DNA of 18,313 nucleotides. Origin: Gemmatimonadota bacterium. GTDB lineage: Bacteria > Gemmatimonadota > Gemmatimonadetes > Gemmatimonadales > GWC2-71-9. The notes beneath the pieces were generated by a model, which saw nothing but the letters and a program-made list of their open reading frames with translations, ran no database searches and had not been told where the DNA came from. A program made the translations under genes and the position numbers. The DNA is taken from the NCBI GenBank assembly GCA_016180765.1, contig JACPAP010000034.1, positions 1 through 18,313 on the forward strand, given 5' to 3'. Each line of letters opens with the position of its first letter. The stretch's first letter is position 1. Shown piece by piece: positions 1 through 7,114 of the stretch.

Positions 1-119
1 TCCTGCAGCTCGTAACGGGTGTAGTCGTCTGCCTGGGTCTGAAGCCACGGAGCCGACTGCGCGACGATCGGCGTAGCGGCGAGGTGGTTGGCCAGCAAGA
101 TCGCCCGAGCTGTGTTCAT
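1..119 (-). CDS. Exported protein of unknown function, N-terminal fragment
   Basis: The gene runs off the left edge, so only the first 39 codons are present. It begins at an ATG (complement of 117-119) behind a purine-rich GGAGCGGGAG stretch that can act as a ribosome binding site. The N-terminus has a hydrophobic run (ILLANHLAATPIVAQS) that looks like a weak signal peptide, followed by a polar stretch containing ADDYTRYEL. It lies downstream of the DUF4159 gene on the same strand, 86 bp away with a long inverted repeat between them, so the two may be co-transcribed with the hairpin as an attenuator. I do not recognise a domain in the visible part. Confidence 0.55.
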   Translation of the reverse strand, partial: MNTARAILLANHLAATPIVAQSAPWLQTQADDYTRYELQ

Positions 120-134
120 CTCCCGCTCCGTGGC

Positions 135-203
135 GTGAGAGGTGAGACGTGAGACGTAAAAAGGCTTGCGCGACCTTCTCACGTCTCACATCTCACGTCT
201 CAC
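135..203. repeat. Inverted repeat built of GTGAGAN heptamers
   Basis: The left arm (135-157) and right arm (181-203) are 23 nt each and reverse-complementary with two mismatches; the spacer is 23 nt. Each arm is itself three tandem heptamers of the form GTGAGAN followed by GT. The spacer holds a nested AAGG/CCTT pairing, so the RNA would fold into one long rod. It fills most of the gap between the DUF4159 stop and the next start on the minus strand. It could be a terminator or attenuator (there is no clean T tract), an mRNA-stabilising hairpin, or a REP/MITE-like element. Confidence 0.7.
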
Positions 204-205
204 CG

Positions 206-1042
206 TCAATGAGTCATGGCATACAGCACAATGTTGACCGCCAGGGCGTACGCCTCGGGCGAGAACCGGTAGAAGAACTCGTACTCCTCGCCCTCACGCT
301 CCCAGCCGTCGGCGATATCCGTGTTGTGCGTGATCACCACCATCAGGCGGCCGGACGGGTCCGCGATCCCCCGTAGGTGGGGTATGGCTGACTCCGAGCC
401 CCGCTCCGAGGTGCCGCCCCCGCTGGCGCGCCAGAACTGAATGGACGGGATCTGCGGCACTTCTTTGACGTCATACAGCGTGTGGAACAGCGGATGATCC
501 AGCGGCAGGTCGAAGATGGGATACTCGTTGGGGGGCAGAACCCTGCCGATCTCGCGCTCCCATTGTGCCCAGGCCCGGTCACCCCAGAAGTCGTCCACGT
601 AGAGGAAGCCGCCCTTGAGCAAGTAGGCGCGCAGGCGTTGGACTTCGTCGTCGCTGAGTCCCAGCGTCCCCACGTCCGACATGAAAATGAACGGGTAGTC
701 GAAGACCCGATTATCCGTGAGCGTCACGATGACGTGATCGACGTCGCCGTTCGAATCCGAAGCGACCGCCCCCTTGGTGAGCTCGGAGAAGCGGCGCATG
801 AAGTTGATGTCGGCGTCGGGGTAGTCGGTGGCCCAGCCCTGGCCCCGCCATTCACGCACCACGCTGCGGTAGAGCACTCGGCTGAACGTGAAACGGCGAT
901 CGCGGCGGTCCGGGCTGGCGAACCGGGGCGGATAGCGACGCCATCCCCAGCCCCGCAGGTCGCCCAGGTCCTGGGCGCCGGCCGCAGCGGGCGCGGCCAG
1001 CGTAATGAGCAGGCAGAAGAGCCAGAAGGATCGGAGGGGCAT
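206..1042 (-). CDS. DUF4159 domain-containing exported protein
   Basis: This is a 278-residue protein with an N-terminal signal peptide (MPLRSFWLFCLLITLAAPAAAGAQ, likely cut after AGA). I chose the ATG at 1042 because it starts this signal peptide and has GGAGG just upstream; the open frame runs 51 codons further through the inverted repeat, but that extension is not credible. The rest matches the DUF4159 pattern: a FMSDVGTLGLSDDE segment, a glycine-rich LLKGGFLYVDDFWGD core, the DLPLDHPLF motif and an ITHNTDIADGWE segment near the C-terminus. DUF4159 proteins are exported or membrane-bound and have a predicted glutamine-amidotransferase-like fold; their biochemical role is not established. 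It is probably expressed with the gene at the window's left edge. Confidence 0.85.
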   Translation of the reverse strand: MPLRSFWLFCLLITLAAPAAAGAQDLGDLRGWGWRRYPPRFASPDRRDRRFTFSRVLYRSVVREWRGQGWATDYPDADINFMRRFSELTKGAVASDSNGDVDHVIVTLTDNRVFDYPFIFMSDVGTLGLSDDEVQRLRAYLLKGGFLYVDDFWGDRAWAQWEREIGRVLPPNEYPIFDLPLDHPLFHTLYDVKEVPQIPSIQFWRASGGGTSERGSESAIPHLRGIADPSGRLMVVITHNTDIADGWEREGEEYEFFYRFSPEAYALAVNIVLYAMTH

Positions 1043-1084
1043 GGCCTCCAATCTAGGAGCGCGGCAGGAGGGGGAGAAGCAGCA

Positions 1085-1214
1085 GAGGCGGCAGAGGGGC
1101 GGGGTGCGTCTCGGAGCGCGCGTCAGTGGAGCGCGCGCCATGAAACGCTCTTCGTCTGCGGCGCGCGCGGAACTGCAGCGCGCGACGAGACGCACCCCGC
1201 CCCTCTGCCGCCTC
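1085..1214. repeat. Long intergenic inverted repeat with perfect 29-bp arms
   Basis: Positions 1085-1113 and 1186-1214 are perfect reverse complements (29 bp each), separated by 72 bp. Imperfect pairing extends outwards on both sides (AGAAGC near 1075 against GCTTCT near 1220). The spacer is full of GCGCGC tracts that can pair with each other. The element occupies nearly the whole 190-bp gap between the DUF4097-like gene and the DUF4159 gene, both on the minus strand. It could be a terminator/attenuator hairpin, a miniature mobile element or a structured RNA. I saw no second copy of this arm in the window. Confidence 0.75.
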
Positions 1215-1232
1215 TCCCGCTTCTGCCACTCT

Positions 1233-1901
1233 CTAGCTCGCGCGCTTGAGAATCCGCACGCTCCCCGAGCCGGTGTCCACCCGCAGCGTCCCGCGCCCGT
1301 CGCCGATGCGCCCGGTCAGGGGATCGGACCCGAAGCGCCGAGCCTCCACGGGAAAGTCCACGTCGATCCCGCCGGAGCCGGTCTCGATCTCGACCGTGGC
1401 GCCATACGATGCGGGCAGGGTCAGCGTCACGCTGCCCGACCCGGTATCCACGTCGAGGCTGGTCGGGTTGGACGCCAGCTCGCAGCGGACCGAGATCCTG
1501 AGGTCTGCGAACGCCTCGAAATCGCCGCGGTCCCAGATCCGCACGCGACGGCCACTCCACCGCCCCTCCCGCCCGACATCGGAGTCCCCGAACGTCCCGT
1601 CGTCCCGAACCGGAAGCTCGGTGTCGCTCCGCCATCCGAGGGTTGGATACCGGATCTCGTCGGCTGGGTAGATGACGCGCAGCGTCTCCCGGTCGCGAAT
1701 CGGACCTCGTTCGACTATCAGTTCGCGTGCGTCGCGACCGCCGCGGGTCATCTCGACCACGACGGCCGACCCCCGCCCCGGCTCGAGGGTTACCTGGCCC
1801 GCCAAGTTGTAGATCCCGACGCGGGTTCCGGAGATCTCGTGCCGCTCCTGGGCGGCGAGGCCGCTCGCGAACCCGCCGACCAGGGCCGAAACCGCCAGCA
1901 A
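1233..1901 (-). CDS. DUF4097-like exported protein with repeated DTGSGSV motifs
   Basis: The protein has about 222 residues and a hydrophobic N-terminus ending in an AAQ signal-cleavage-type site. The C-terminal half is a run of short beta-strand repeats of the type LxVDTGSGSVTL, VEIETGSGGIDVDF and LRVDTGSGSVRIL. This is typical of DUF4097/adhesin-like right-handed beta-helix proteins of the cell surface; the family's function is unknown. The start is uncertain: no ATG or GTG fits, and I used the TTG at 1901, whose signal peptide lacks the usual basic n-region. The start lies back-to-back with a plus-strand promoter and membrane-protein gene. Downstream lies the 29-bp-arm inverted repeat. Confidence 0.7.
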   Translation of the reverse strand: MLAVSALVGGFASGLAAQERHEISGTRVGIYNLAGQVTLEPGRGSAVVVEMTRGGRDARELIVERGPIRDRETLRVIYPADEIRYPTLGWRSDTELPVRDDGTFGDSDVGREGRWSGRRVRIWDRGDFEAFADLRISVRCELASNPTSLDVDTGSGSVTLTLPASYGATVEIETGSGGIDVDFPVEARRFGSDPLTGRIGDGRGTLRVDTGSGSVRILKRAS

Positions 1902-1907
1902 TGGGTA

Positions 1908-1933
1908 TTGACAGTCTTCACAAGCGCGATAAT
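1908..1933 (+). promoter_or_regulatory. Candidate sigma-70-type promoter
   Basis: A perfect TTGACA (1908-1913) is followed by GATAAT (1928-1933). The 14-nt spacing is shorter than the usual 16-18, although shifting to TAATAG gives 16. It sits just upstream of the GAGG ribosome binding site and GTG start of the small membrane-protein gene at 1955. Confidence 0.35.
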
Positions 1934-1954
1934 AGAGCTGAGTTGAGGCAACCT

Positions 1955-2269
1955 GTGGGGATCCTCCTTTTCCTGATCGGTGTGCTATGCGCCGCTTCGG
2001 GCGCGGTGAAGCTCAAGGCGCGCACCCGGCAGCTCGGGCGCCCAGGCCTGGCAGTAGGAGAAGTAGTAGCTGGCGCACTGGTGGTCCTTGGTTCCGGAGT
2101 CGGTCTGGCCCGGCTCAGACCGCTGGCCTGGACGGCCGTCGCCGGGGCGGCCACCATGATCGTGCTCTCCTCGATCGCGCATCTCGGTCGTGTGCTGGAG
2201 GATCACCGGCGCCGACGCGAATCGGAGGAACGGCGCCTCCAGCAATACCTCGAACCGCCGGCGCGCTGA
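1955..2269 (+). CDS. Small integral membrane protein of unknown function
   Basis: This 104-residue protein has three likely membrane segments: GILLFLIGVLCAASGAV at the N-terminus, AVGEVVAGALVVLGSGVGLA, and LAWTAVAGAATMIVLSSIAHL. It ends in a highly charged, arginine/glutamate-rich cytoplasmic tail (DHRRRRESEERR). I chose the GTG at 1955 because GAGG lies 6 nt upstream, a promoter-like TTGACA/GATAAT precedes it, and the protein starts directly with a membrane helix. An in-frame ATG at 1901 would add 18 polar residues. It is convergent with the broken amidohydrolase gene, 14 bp away. I do not recognise the family. Confidence 0.6.
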   Translation: MGILLFLIGVLCAASGAVKLKARTRQLGRPGLAVGEVVAGALVVLGSGVGLARLRPLAWTAVAGAATMIVLSSIAHLGRVLEDHRRRRESEERRLQQYLEPPAR

Positions 2270-2283
2270 GCCCTCGTTGGGGC

Positions 2284-2980
2284 CTAGCCCTCCGGCCTCC
2301 CTCGCCCGCGCCGGCGCGAGAGCACCCGCCCCGGCTTCGCCTCGATAGGCTTCCCCGCGTCCACTACCAGCCGCCCGTTCACCAGCACGTGGGTGATACC
2401 CTCGCTGTACGCGAAGGGCTCGAAGTACGTGGCCTTGTCGCGGATCGTCTCGGGGTCGAAGACCACGATGTCTGCCCGCATCCCTTCCGCGATGCGCCCG
2501 CGGTCGGTGAGCCCCAGGATCTGCGCCGGCAACCCGGTGAGCGAGCGGCTGGCGTGCGGCAGCGTGATCACGCCTTTCTCCAGGGCGAAGGTGCGGATCA
2601 GGCGCGTTGAGGTCCCGAACGTGCCGGGATGCACGAAGCGATCCCGGCGGAAGTCCGGCGAGTCACCCTGGCGGTCGGTGCAGACGCCGGTGTAGTCCTG
2701 CCGCATGAACTCCTCGAGATCCAGCAGCGAGACCGCGAACGCGCGCCACTGCACCGCGGCGGGCTGGTCCAAGCCGTTCAGCTGCATCCAGATCGCCGTC
2801 TCGACCGGATCCTCCCCACGGCGACAATCGTGTCCCCCCGGATGCCGAGGTCGGCGTACAAGAACGGATTGCCGCTGCCGTCGAGCACGCGGCCATGGCG
2901 GACGAGGATGTCGTAACGGGGCTGGGAAGGGGACTGCGGGGCCGCGGAGCCGACGGCCAGGCCCCAAGCACTAGGGCAAA
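2284..2980 (-). pseudogene. Remnant of an N-acyl-D-amino-acid deacylase-type amidohydrolase
   Basis: Two pieces of one amidohydrolase are joined out of frame. About 2815-2920 encodes the family N-terminus (YDILVRHGRVLDGSGNP, then LGIRGDTIVAVG). The frame then changes, and about 2284-2810 encodes the C-terminus (EDPVETAIWMQLNG, DYTGVCTDRQGD, FVHPGTFGTSTR, GRIAEGMRADIVVFDPETIRD, THVLVNGRLVVDAGK). D-aminoacylases of this family are usually above 500 residues; here only about 55 plus 170 remain. The missing middle includes the HxH metal site and most of the TIM barrel. No start codon is found in the N-terminal frame before two stops near 3030. It is therefore non-functional as shown, unless the junction is an assembly error. 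Confidence 0.75.
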
Positions 2981-3247
2981 CGTCTATCGACCGAGCAGCG
3001 TGGCTACGTCTATCTGCGGGAGGGCGCGCCTACTATACCACGCCGGACGGCGCGATGGCCAGGCGGCCCGTGGCAACGTGACGACGTGCTGAAGACGCGC
3101 CGGCTACTCCACTCGGCGAGCTAAAGGTTGATGCGCGCGTGCCTCACTCGGGGTTTCTCCTTGCTTTCTGCAACTTGTGACTTGGCTTACTGTCTAGTCA
3201 GTGTTCCCTGACGAGCGTGCAGGGATTGGCACGGCACGATATAACGT
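2981..3247. other. Intergenic region upstream of the diguanylate cyclase
   Basis: About 270 bp hold no convincing gene. A small dyad GTCAG/CTGAC with a 6-nt loop (3197-3212) lies 35 bp before the cyclase start and could be an operator or a weak hairpin. No clear sigma-70 promoter stands out; TTGTGA near 3175 is the best -35-like sequence. Confidence 0.4.
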
Positions 3248-4609
3248 ATGACGGTGCCCGGAACGGTTAAGGCCATTGCCCTCTACCTGGGGCTGGGGGC
3301 CCTGTACTTTCTGGCCGGGAAGTTCGGGCTCAAGCTGGCGTTTGCCCACCCCAGCGCCACCGCCGTGTGGCCGCCGACCGGCATCGCGCTCGCGGCCTTC
3401 CTGACGTACGGCCGGCGGGTGTGGCCGGCCATCTTCGGCGGCGCATTCTTCGTCAATCTCACGACCGCCGGGACGGTGGCCACCACCCTCGGGATCGCCA
3501 CCGGCAACACCCTGGAGGGGTTGGTGGGCGCGGCCCTGGTGGAGCGGTGGGCCGGTGGCCCCCGGGCGTTCAGACGGGCGCCGACGGTGCTGTCGTTCGC
3601 GCTCCTCGCCGCCGTGCTTGCCACGGTCATCAGCCCCAGCCTGGGTGTCGGCAGCCTCGCGCTCGGCGGGTTCGTGCCGTGGCGGGAGTTCGGGGGTGTG
3701 TGGCTTACCTGGTGGCTGGGCGACATGGCCGGCGCGCTGGTGGTGGCCCCCGTGTTGCTGATGTGGATCGCCGACCCGCGGATCCGCTGGCATCGGGAAC
3801 AGACCATCGAAGCGGCGATACTGCTGATCCTCCTGCTGCTCGCCAGCGAGACCGTGTTCGGCGGGCCGTTCGGGGTGGGCCTGCCGAACTACCCGCTGGG
3901 CTTCGTGTTCTTGCCGCTCCTTCTGTGGACCGCCTTTCGGCTGGGCACCCGCGAGGCGGCCGCGATGCTGCTGCTGTTGGCGGGGATGGCGATCGACGGG
4001 ACGCTGCATCAGACGGGGCCGTTCGTGCGGGACACGCCCAACGAGTCCCTGTTGCTGCTCCAGGTGTTCCTGGCCGTCTCCTCGGTGACGACCTTGGCGT
4101 TCGGCGCGCTGGTGGATGAACGACGCGCGGCCGAGGCTCGGCTGTTACAGTTGTCCGCGAGCGACCCGCTCACCGGTCTGGCGAACTACCGGCAGTTGAT
4201 GACCGCGCTCCAGGGAGAGATTCGCCGCTCGGACCGTACCGAGCGTGGCTTCGCCATCGTATTCCTGGACCTGGACAAGCTGAAGCAGATAAACGACCGG
4301 CACGGCCATCTGGTGGGGAGCCGCGCCTTGTGCCGCGTGGCTGAGGCCATCCGCAAGTCGAGCCGGGCAGTGGACACCTCGGCGCGCTTCGGCGGCGACG
4401 AATTTGCGGTCGTGTTACCCGAGGCGGACGAAGCGGCGGCGTGGCGGGTTGCCGACCGCATCCGCGACCGCCTGGCGCTGGACCTCGAGGAGCCGCGCGT
4501 CACGGTGAGCGTGGGCCTGGCGGTGTATCCCCGGGACGGGACCACGGTGGAGGAGCTGGTGGGGCGGGCGGATCACATCTTGTACGAGATGAAGGCGCGG
4601 AACGGCTGA
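3248..4609 (+). CDS. MASE1-GGDEF diguanylate cyclase
   Basis: The 453-residue membrane enzyme probably makes cyclic di-GMP from two GTP. Residues 1 to about 290 are a MASE1 sensory domain with some eight membrane helices, beginning with YLGLGALYFLAGKFGLKLAF and the typical SATAVWPPTGIALA. After a short linker, the GGDEF domain begins at SASDPLTGLANYRQL. The catalytic RFGGDEF signature is intact at about 380-386. RAVD lies five residues before GGDEF, which is a complete inhibitory I-site, so product feedback is expected. No EAL domain is present. The ATG at 3248 has no obvious Shine-Dalgarno sequence. The stop lies 3 bp from the convergent M20 hydrolase stop. The MASE1 ligand is unknown. Confidence 0.93.
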   Translation: MTVPGTVKAIALYLGLGALYFLAGKFGLKLAFAHPSATAVWPPTGIALAAFLTYGRRVWPAIFGGAFFVNLTTAGTVATTLGIATGNTLEGLVGAALVERWAGGPRAFRRAPTVLSFALLAAVLATVISPSLGVGSLALGGFVPWREFGGVWLTWWLGDMAGALVVAPVLLMWIADPRIRWHREQTIEAAILLILLLLASETVFGGPFGVGLPNYPLGFVFLPLLLWTAFRLGTREAAAMLLLLAGMAIDGTLHQTGPFVRDTPNESLLLLQVFLAVSSVTTLAFGALVDERRAAEARLLQLSASDPLTGLANYRQLMTALQGEIRRSDRTERGFAIVFLDLDKLKQINDRHGHLVGSRALCRVAEAIRKSSRAVDTSARFGGDEFAVVLPEADEAAAWRVADRIRDRLALDLEEPRVTVSVGLAVYPRDGTTVEELVGRADHILYEMKARNG

Positions 4610-4612
4610 CCT

Positions 4613-5920
4613 TCATCGCCCCGGCACGGCGCTGGTAAGATAATCCACCGCCAGGCTGGCGAGCGCCCGCACGCCCACCGGAAGAGCCCCCTCGTCCGCG
4701 AAGAAGTAGGGCGAGTGGTTCGGCGCCACGGTGCGGGGATCCTGGCCGTCCGGTGCCACCCCGAGGAAGAAGAACACGCCCGGGACGCGCTGCTGGTAAT
4801 AGGCGAAATCTTCGGACGGCATAGACAGCCCGGCCAGCAGGACCTTGTCGGGCCCGGCCACCCGCCGAAGCGTGGGGAGCACCTGCTCGGTGAGGGCGGA
4901 GTCGTTGATCGTGACGGGCGCGTTGGCGGTGCCGAAATCCACCACGGCGGTAGCGCCCGCGCTCTGAGCGATCTGCTCCACGGTGCGGCGGATGCGCTGT
5001 TTTACGTCCGCCCGCATCCCTTCGTCGAAGGTTCGGACGGTTCCCTCGAGGATCACGCTGTCCGGAATGATGTTGCCCCGCGTGCCGCCCCGGATCATGC
5101 CCACGGTGACGATGGCGGGGGCCCTGGTCACGTCCAGCTGGCGGCTCGGGATAGTCTGGAGGGCCAGGACGATCTGTGAGGCCACGACGATGGGGTCCAC
5201 ACCGCCCCAGGGCAGGGCACCGTGCGTCTGCCGGCCTCGGACCACGATGTTGAGGCCGTCGGACGCGGCCATGAACGGTCCGGCCCGATAGCTGATAGTC
5301 CCGAGTGGCGCAGGCCAGACATGGAGCCCGAAGATCGCCTGGGGTGCCGGATCCTCCAGCACGCCTTCCGTGATCATGAGCTGCGCGCCGCTCACGGACT
5401 CCTCGGCGGGCTGAAAGATGAACTTGACGGTTCCGGGCAGGCGCTCTCGCATCCCCGCTAACACTTCGGCCGTGCCGAGCAGGATGGCCACGTGGTTGTC
5501 GTGGCCGCAGGCGTGCATGACGCCCACCTCCTGCCCATTGTATTGGGTGCGGACCGTGGACTTGAACGGCAGGTCCACCAGCTCGGTGACCGGGAGGCCG
5601 TCCATGTCGGCGCGGAGCGCGACGACCGGGCCGGAGCGCGCGCCTCGCAGCACGCCTACCACGCCGGTCCGGGCTACGCCGGTCCGGACCTCCAGGCCGA
5701 GCGCGGTGAGCTGGTCCGCCACCAGCTTGGCCGTCCGGACCTCGGCGAACGACAGCTCCGGGTGCTGGTGGATATCTCGACGCCACGCCACGACCCTGGG
5801 CAGGGCGGCGGCCGCCCGCCGATCGATCTCGGCCGCGAGGGTCGCGAAGCGGGACTGAGCGCGCAGCGCCGGAAGGCATCCGGCAGACAGCACAGCGAGC
5901 ACGACGAGACGTGGTAGCAC
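4613..5920 (-). CDS. Exported M20-family (M20D) amidohydrolase
   Basis: This 435-residue protein belongs to the amidohydrolase/carboxypeptidase group that includes hippurate hydrolase, N-acetyl-amino-acid deacetylases and IAA-amino-acid hydrolases. It starts at GTG 5920 with a strong GGAGGTG 5 nt upstream. The first 21 residues form a signal peptide ending ALRAQ, so it acts outside the cytoplasm. Metal-site motifs are intact: HQHPELSF (51-58), MHACGHDNH (135-143, with C138 and H140), QPAEES (170-175), GLHVWP (H200) and the final NHSPYF. A dimerisation domain (roughly 205-310) separates the catalytic halves. It lies 36 bp after galactokinase on the same strand, so it may be the third gene of that operon. 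The true substrate cannot be read from sequence. Confidence 0.9.
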   Translation of the reverse strand: MLPRLVVLAVLSAGCLPALRAQSRFATLAAEIDRRAAAALPRVVAWRRDIHQHPELSFAEVRTAKLVADQLTALGLEVRTGVARTGVVGVLRGARSGPVVALRADMDGLPVTELVDLPFKSTVRTQYNGQEVGVMHACGHDNHVAILLGTAEVLAGMRERLPGTVKFIFQPAEESVSGAQLMITEGVLEDPAPQAIFGLHVWPAPLGTISYRAGPFMAASDGLNIVVRGRQTHGALPWGGVDPIVVASQIVLALQTIPSRQLDVTRAPAIVTVGMIRGGTRGNIIPDSVILEGTVRTFDEGMRADVKQRIRRTVEQIAQSAGATAVVDFGTANAPVTINDSALTEQVLPTLRRVAGPDKVLLAGLSMPSEDFAYYQQRVPGVFFFLGVAPDGQDPRTVAPNHSPYFFADEGALPVGVRALASLAVDYLTSAVPGR

Positions 5921-5956
5921 GACGCACCTCCGGTCTGTGCGACAGATGGCTCAAAG

Positions 5957-7099
5957 CTACACCAGACGCGCTCCGCCTTCCGGGCCGGTCACGAACACCG
6001 CGCGGGCGGCGCCTCGCACGCTTTCCTCGAAGCTCTCGACTTCTCCGCGGCGGACCAGCGCTATGGCGCAGCCGCCAAACCCGGCGCCGGTCATGCGCGC
6101 CCCGAAGCACGCGGGGTGAGAGCGCGCGCGGTCGGTCAGCGCATCGAGCTCGGGACTGGACACCTGGTACAGATCGCGCAGGCTCGCGTGCGACTGGTTC
6201 ATGAGGCGACCGGCGGCGCGCAGGTCGCCGGCACGCAGCGCCGCTGCCATCGCCGGCGGGCGCCCATTCTCCTCGATCACGTGCCGAGCCCGGCGATACA
6301 CGACCGGGTCCAGCCGGTCACGGAGTGCCTCCAGCATCCCGGCGTTGGCGTCCCGCAACGCCCGAACCTGCGGGGCCCGGGTCCGAAGTGCCGCGACGGC
6401 GGCGGAGCAGGCCCCGAGGCGGTCCGCGTAGGGGCTCGCGGTGAGGGTTCGGCGCACGCCCGTATCCATGATGATGAGGGCAGCGTCGCGGGGGAGCGGA
6501 ACCGGTTGCGTCTCGAGCGACCGACAGTCGAGGAGCGTGGCGCCATCGCCCCGAGAGATCGCTGCTGCGAGCTGATCCATCAAACCGCACGGCATCCCCA
6601 CGAAGTCGTTTTCGGCACGGTGGCACAGTCTGGCCATGACCAGTGGATCCCACGCGAGGTCCGCGGCCCCGCTGAACCCGCGGGCGACGGCCAGTTCGAG
6701 CGCGGCCGACGACGCCAGGCCGGCCCCCAGGGGGAGGTCCGCGTCGATCGCGACGTCGAGTCCGGGCAGCCGGTGGCCGGCACCGGCCAGGGTCCAGGCG
6801 ACGCCCGCGACGTAGGCGGCCCATCCCGCCACGCGCCGCGGCTCCAGGCCGTCGAGCTCCAGCTCACGCGTCTCACCCAACAGCGCCGCGTGCGCCCGTA
6901 TCCGGCGGTCCGGTCGGCGGCGGAACGCGACCACCACGCCGCGATCGATGCCCATGGGGAGCACGAAGCCATCGTTGTAATCGGTGTGCTCCCCGATCAG
7001 ATTCACGCGGCCTGGGGCGAACGCGACGCCCGCGGGCTCGGGCGCACCGAACCGCTCGGCGAAGAGGCGACGCGCGCGTGCGGCAAGCCCGGGATCCAC
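5957..7099 (-). CDS. galK: Galactokinase
   Basis: The 380-residue GHMP-family kinase phosphorylates alpha-D-galactose with ATP to galactose-1-phosphate, the first step of the Leloir pathway. The galactokinase signature GRVNLIGEHTDY is at 30-41. The ATP-binding loop LPLGAGLASSAALE is near 122-135. CGLMDQL carries the expected catalytic aspartate, and the third GHMP motif MTGAGFGGCAIAL is at 336-348. Length is normal for the family. The start is GTG 7099 with AAGGA 5 nt upstream. It follows the symporter by 15 bp, so transport and phosphorylation are surely co-transcribed. galT and galE are not in this window. Confidence 0.96.
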   Translation of the reverse strand: MDPGLAARARRLFAERFGAPEPAGVAFAPGRVNLIGEHTDYNDGFVLPMGIDRGVVVAFRRRPDRRIRAHAALLGETRELELDGLEPRRVAGWAAYVAGVAWTLAGAGHRLPGLDVAIDADLPLGAGLASSAALELAVARGFSGAADLAWDPLVMARLCHRAENDFVGMPCGLMDQLAAAISRGDGATLLDCRSLETQPVPLPRDAALIIMDTGVRRTLTASPYADRLGACSAAVAALRTRAPQVRALRDANAGMLEALRDRLDPVVYRRARHVIEENGRPPAMAAALRAGDLRAAGRLMNQSHASLRDLYQVSSPELDALTDRARSHPACFGARMTGAGFGGCAIALVRRGEVESFEESVRGAARAVFVTGPEGGARLV

Positions 7100-7114
7100 G
7101 GAATCCTTGGGGTG

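Noticed and set aside
135..203. Heptamer repeats as a CRISPR array
   Set aside because: Units are only 7 bp, without spacers, and arranged as an inverted repeat.
3001..3080. Short protein-like stretch (GYVYLREGA, then YYTTPDGAMARRP in a shifted frame) upstream of the diguanylate cyclase
   Set aside because: It needs a frameshift, has no start or ribosome binding site, and is too short to assign; it may be a gene remnant but cannot be supported.
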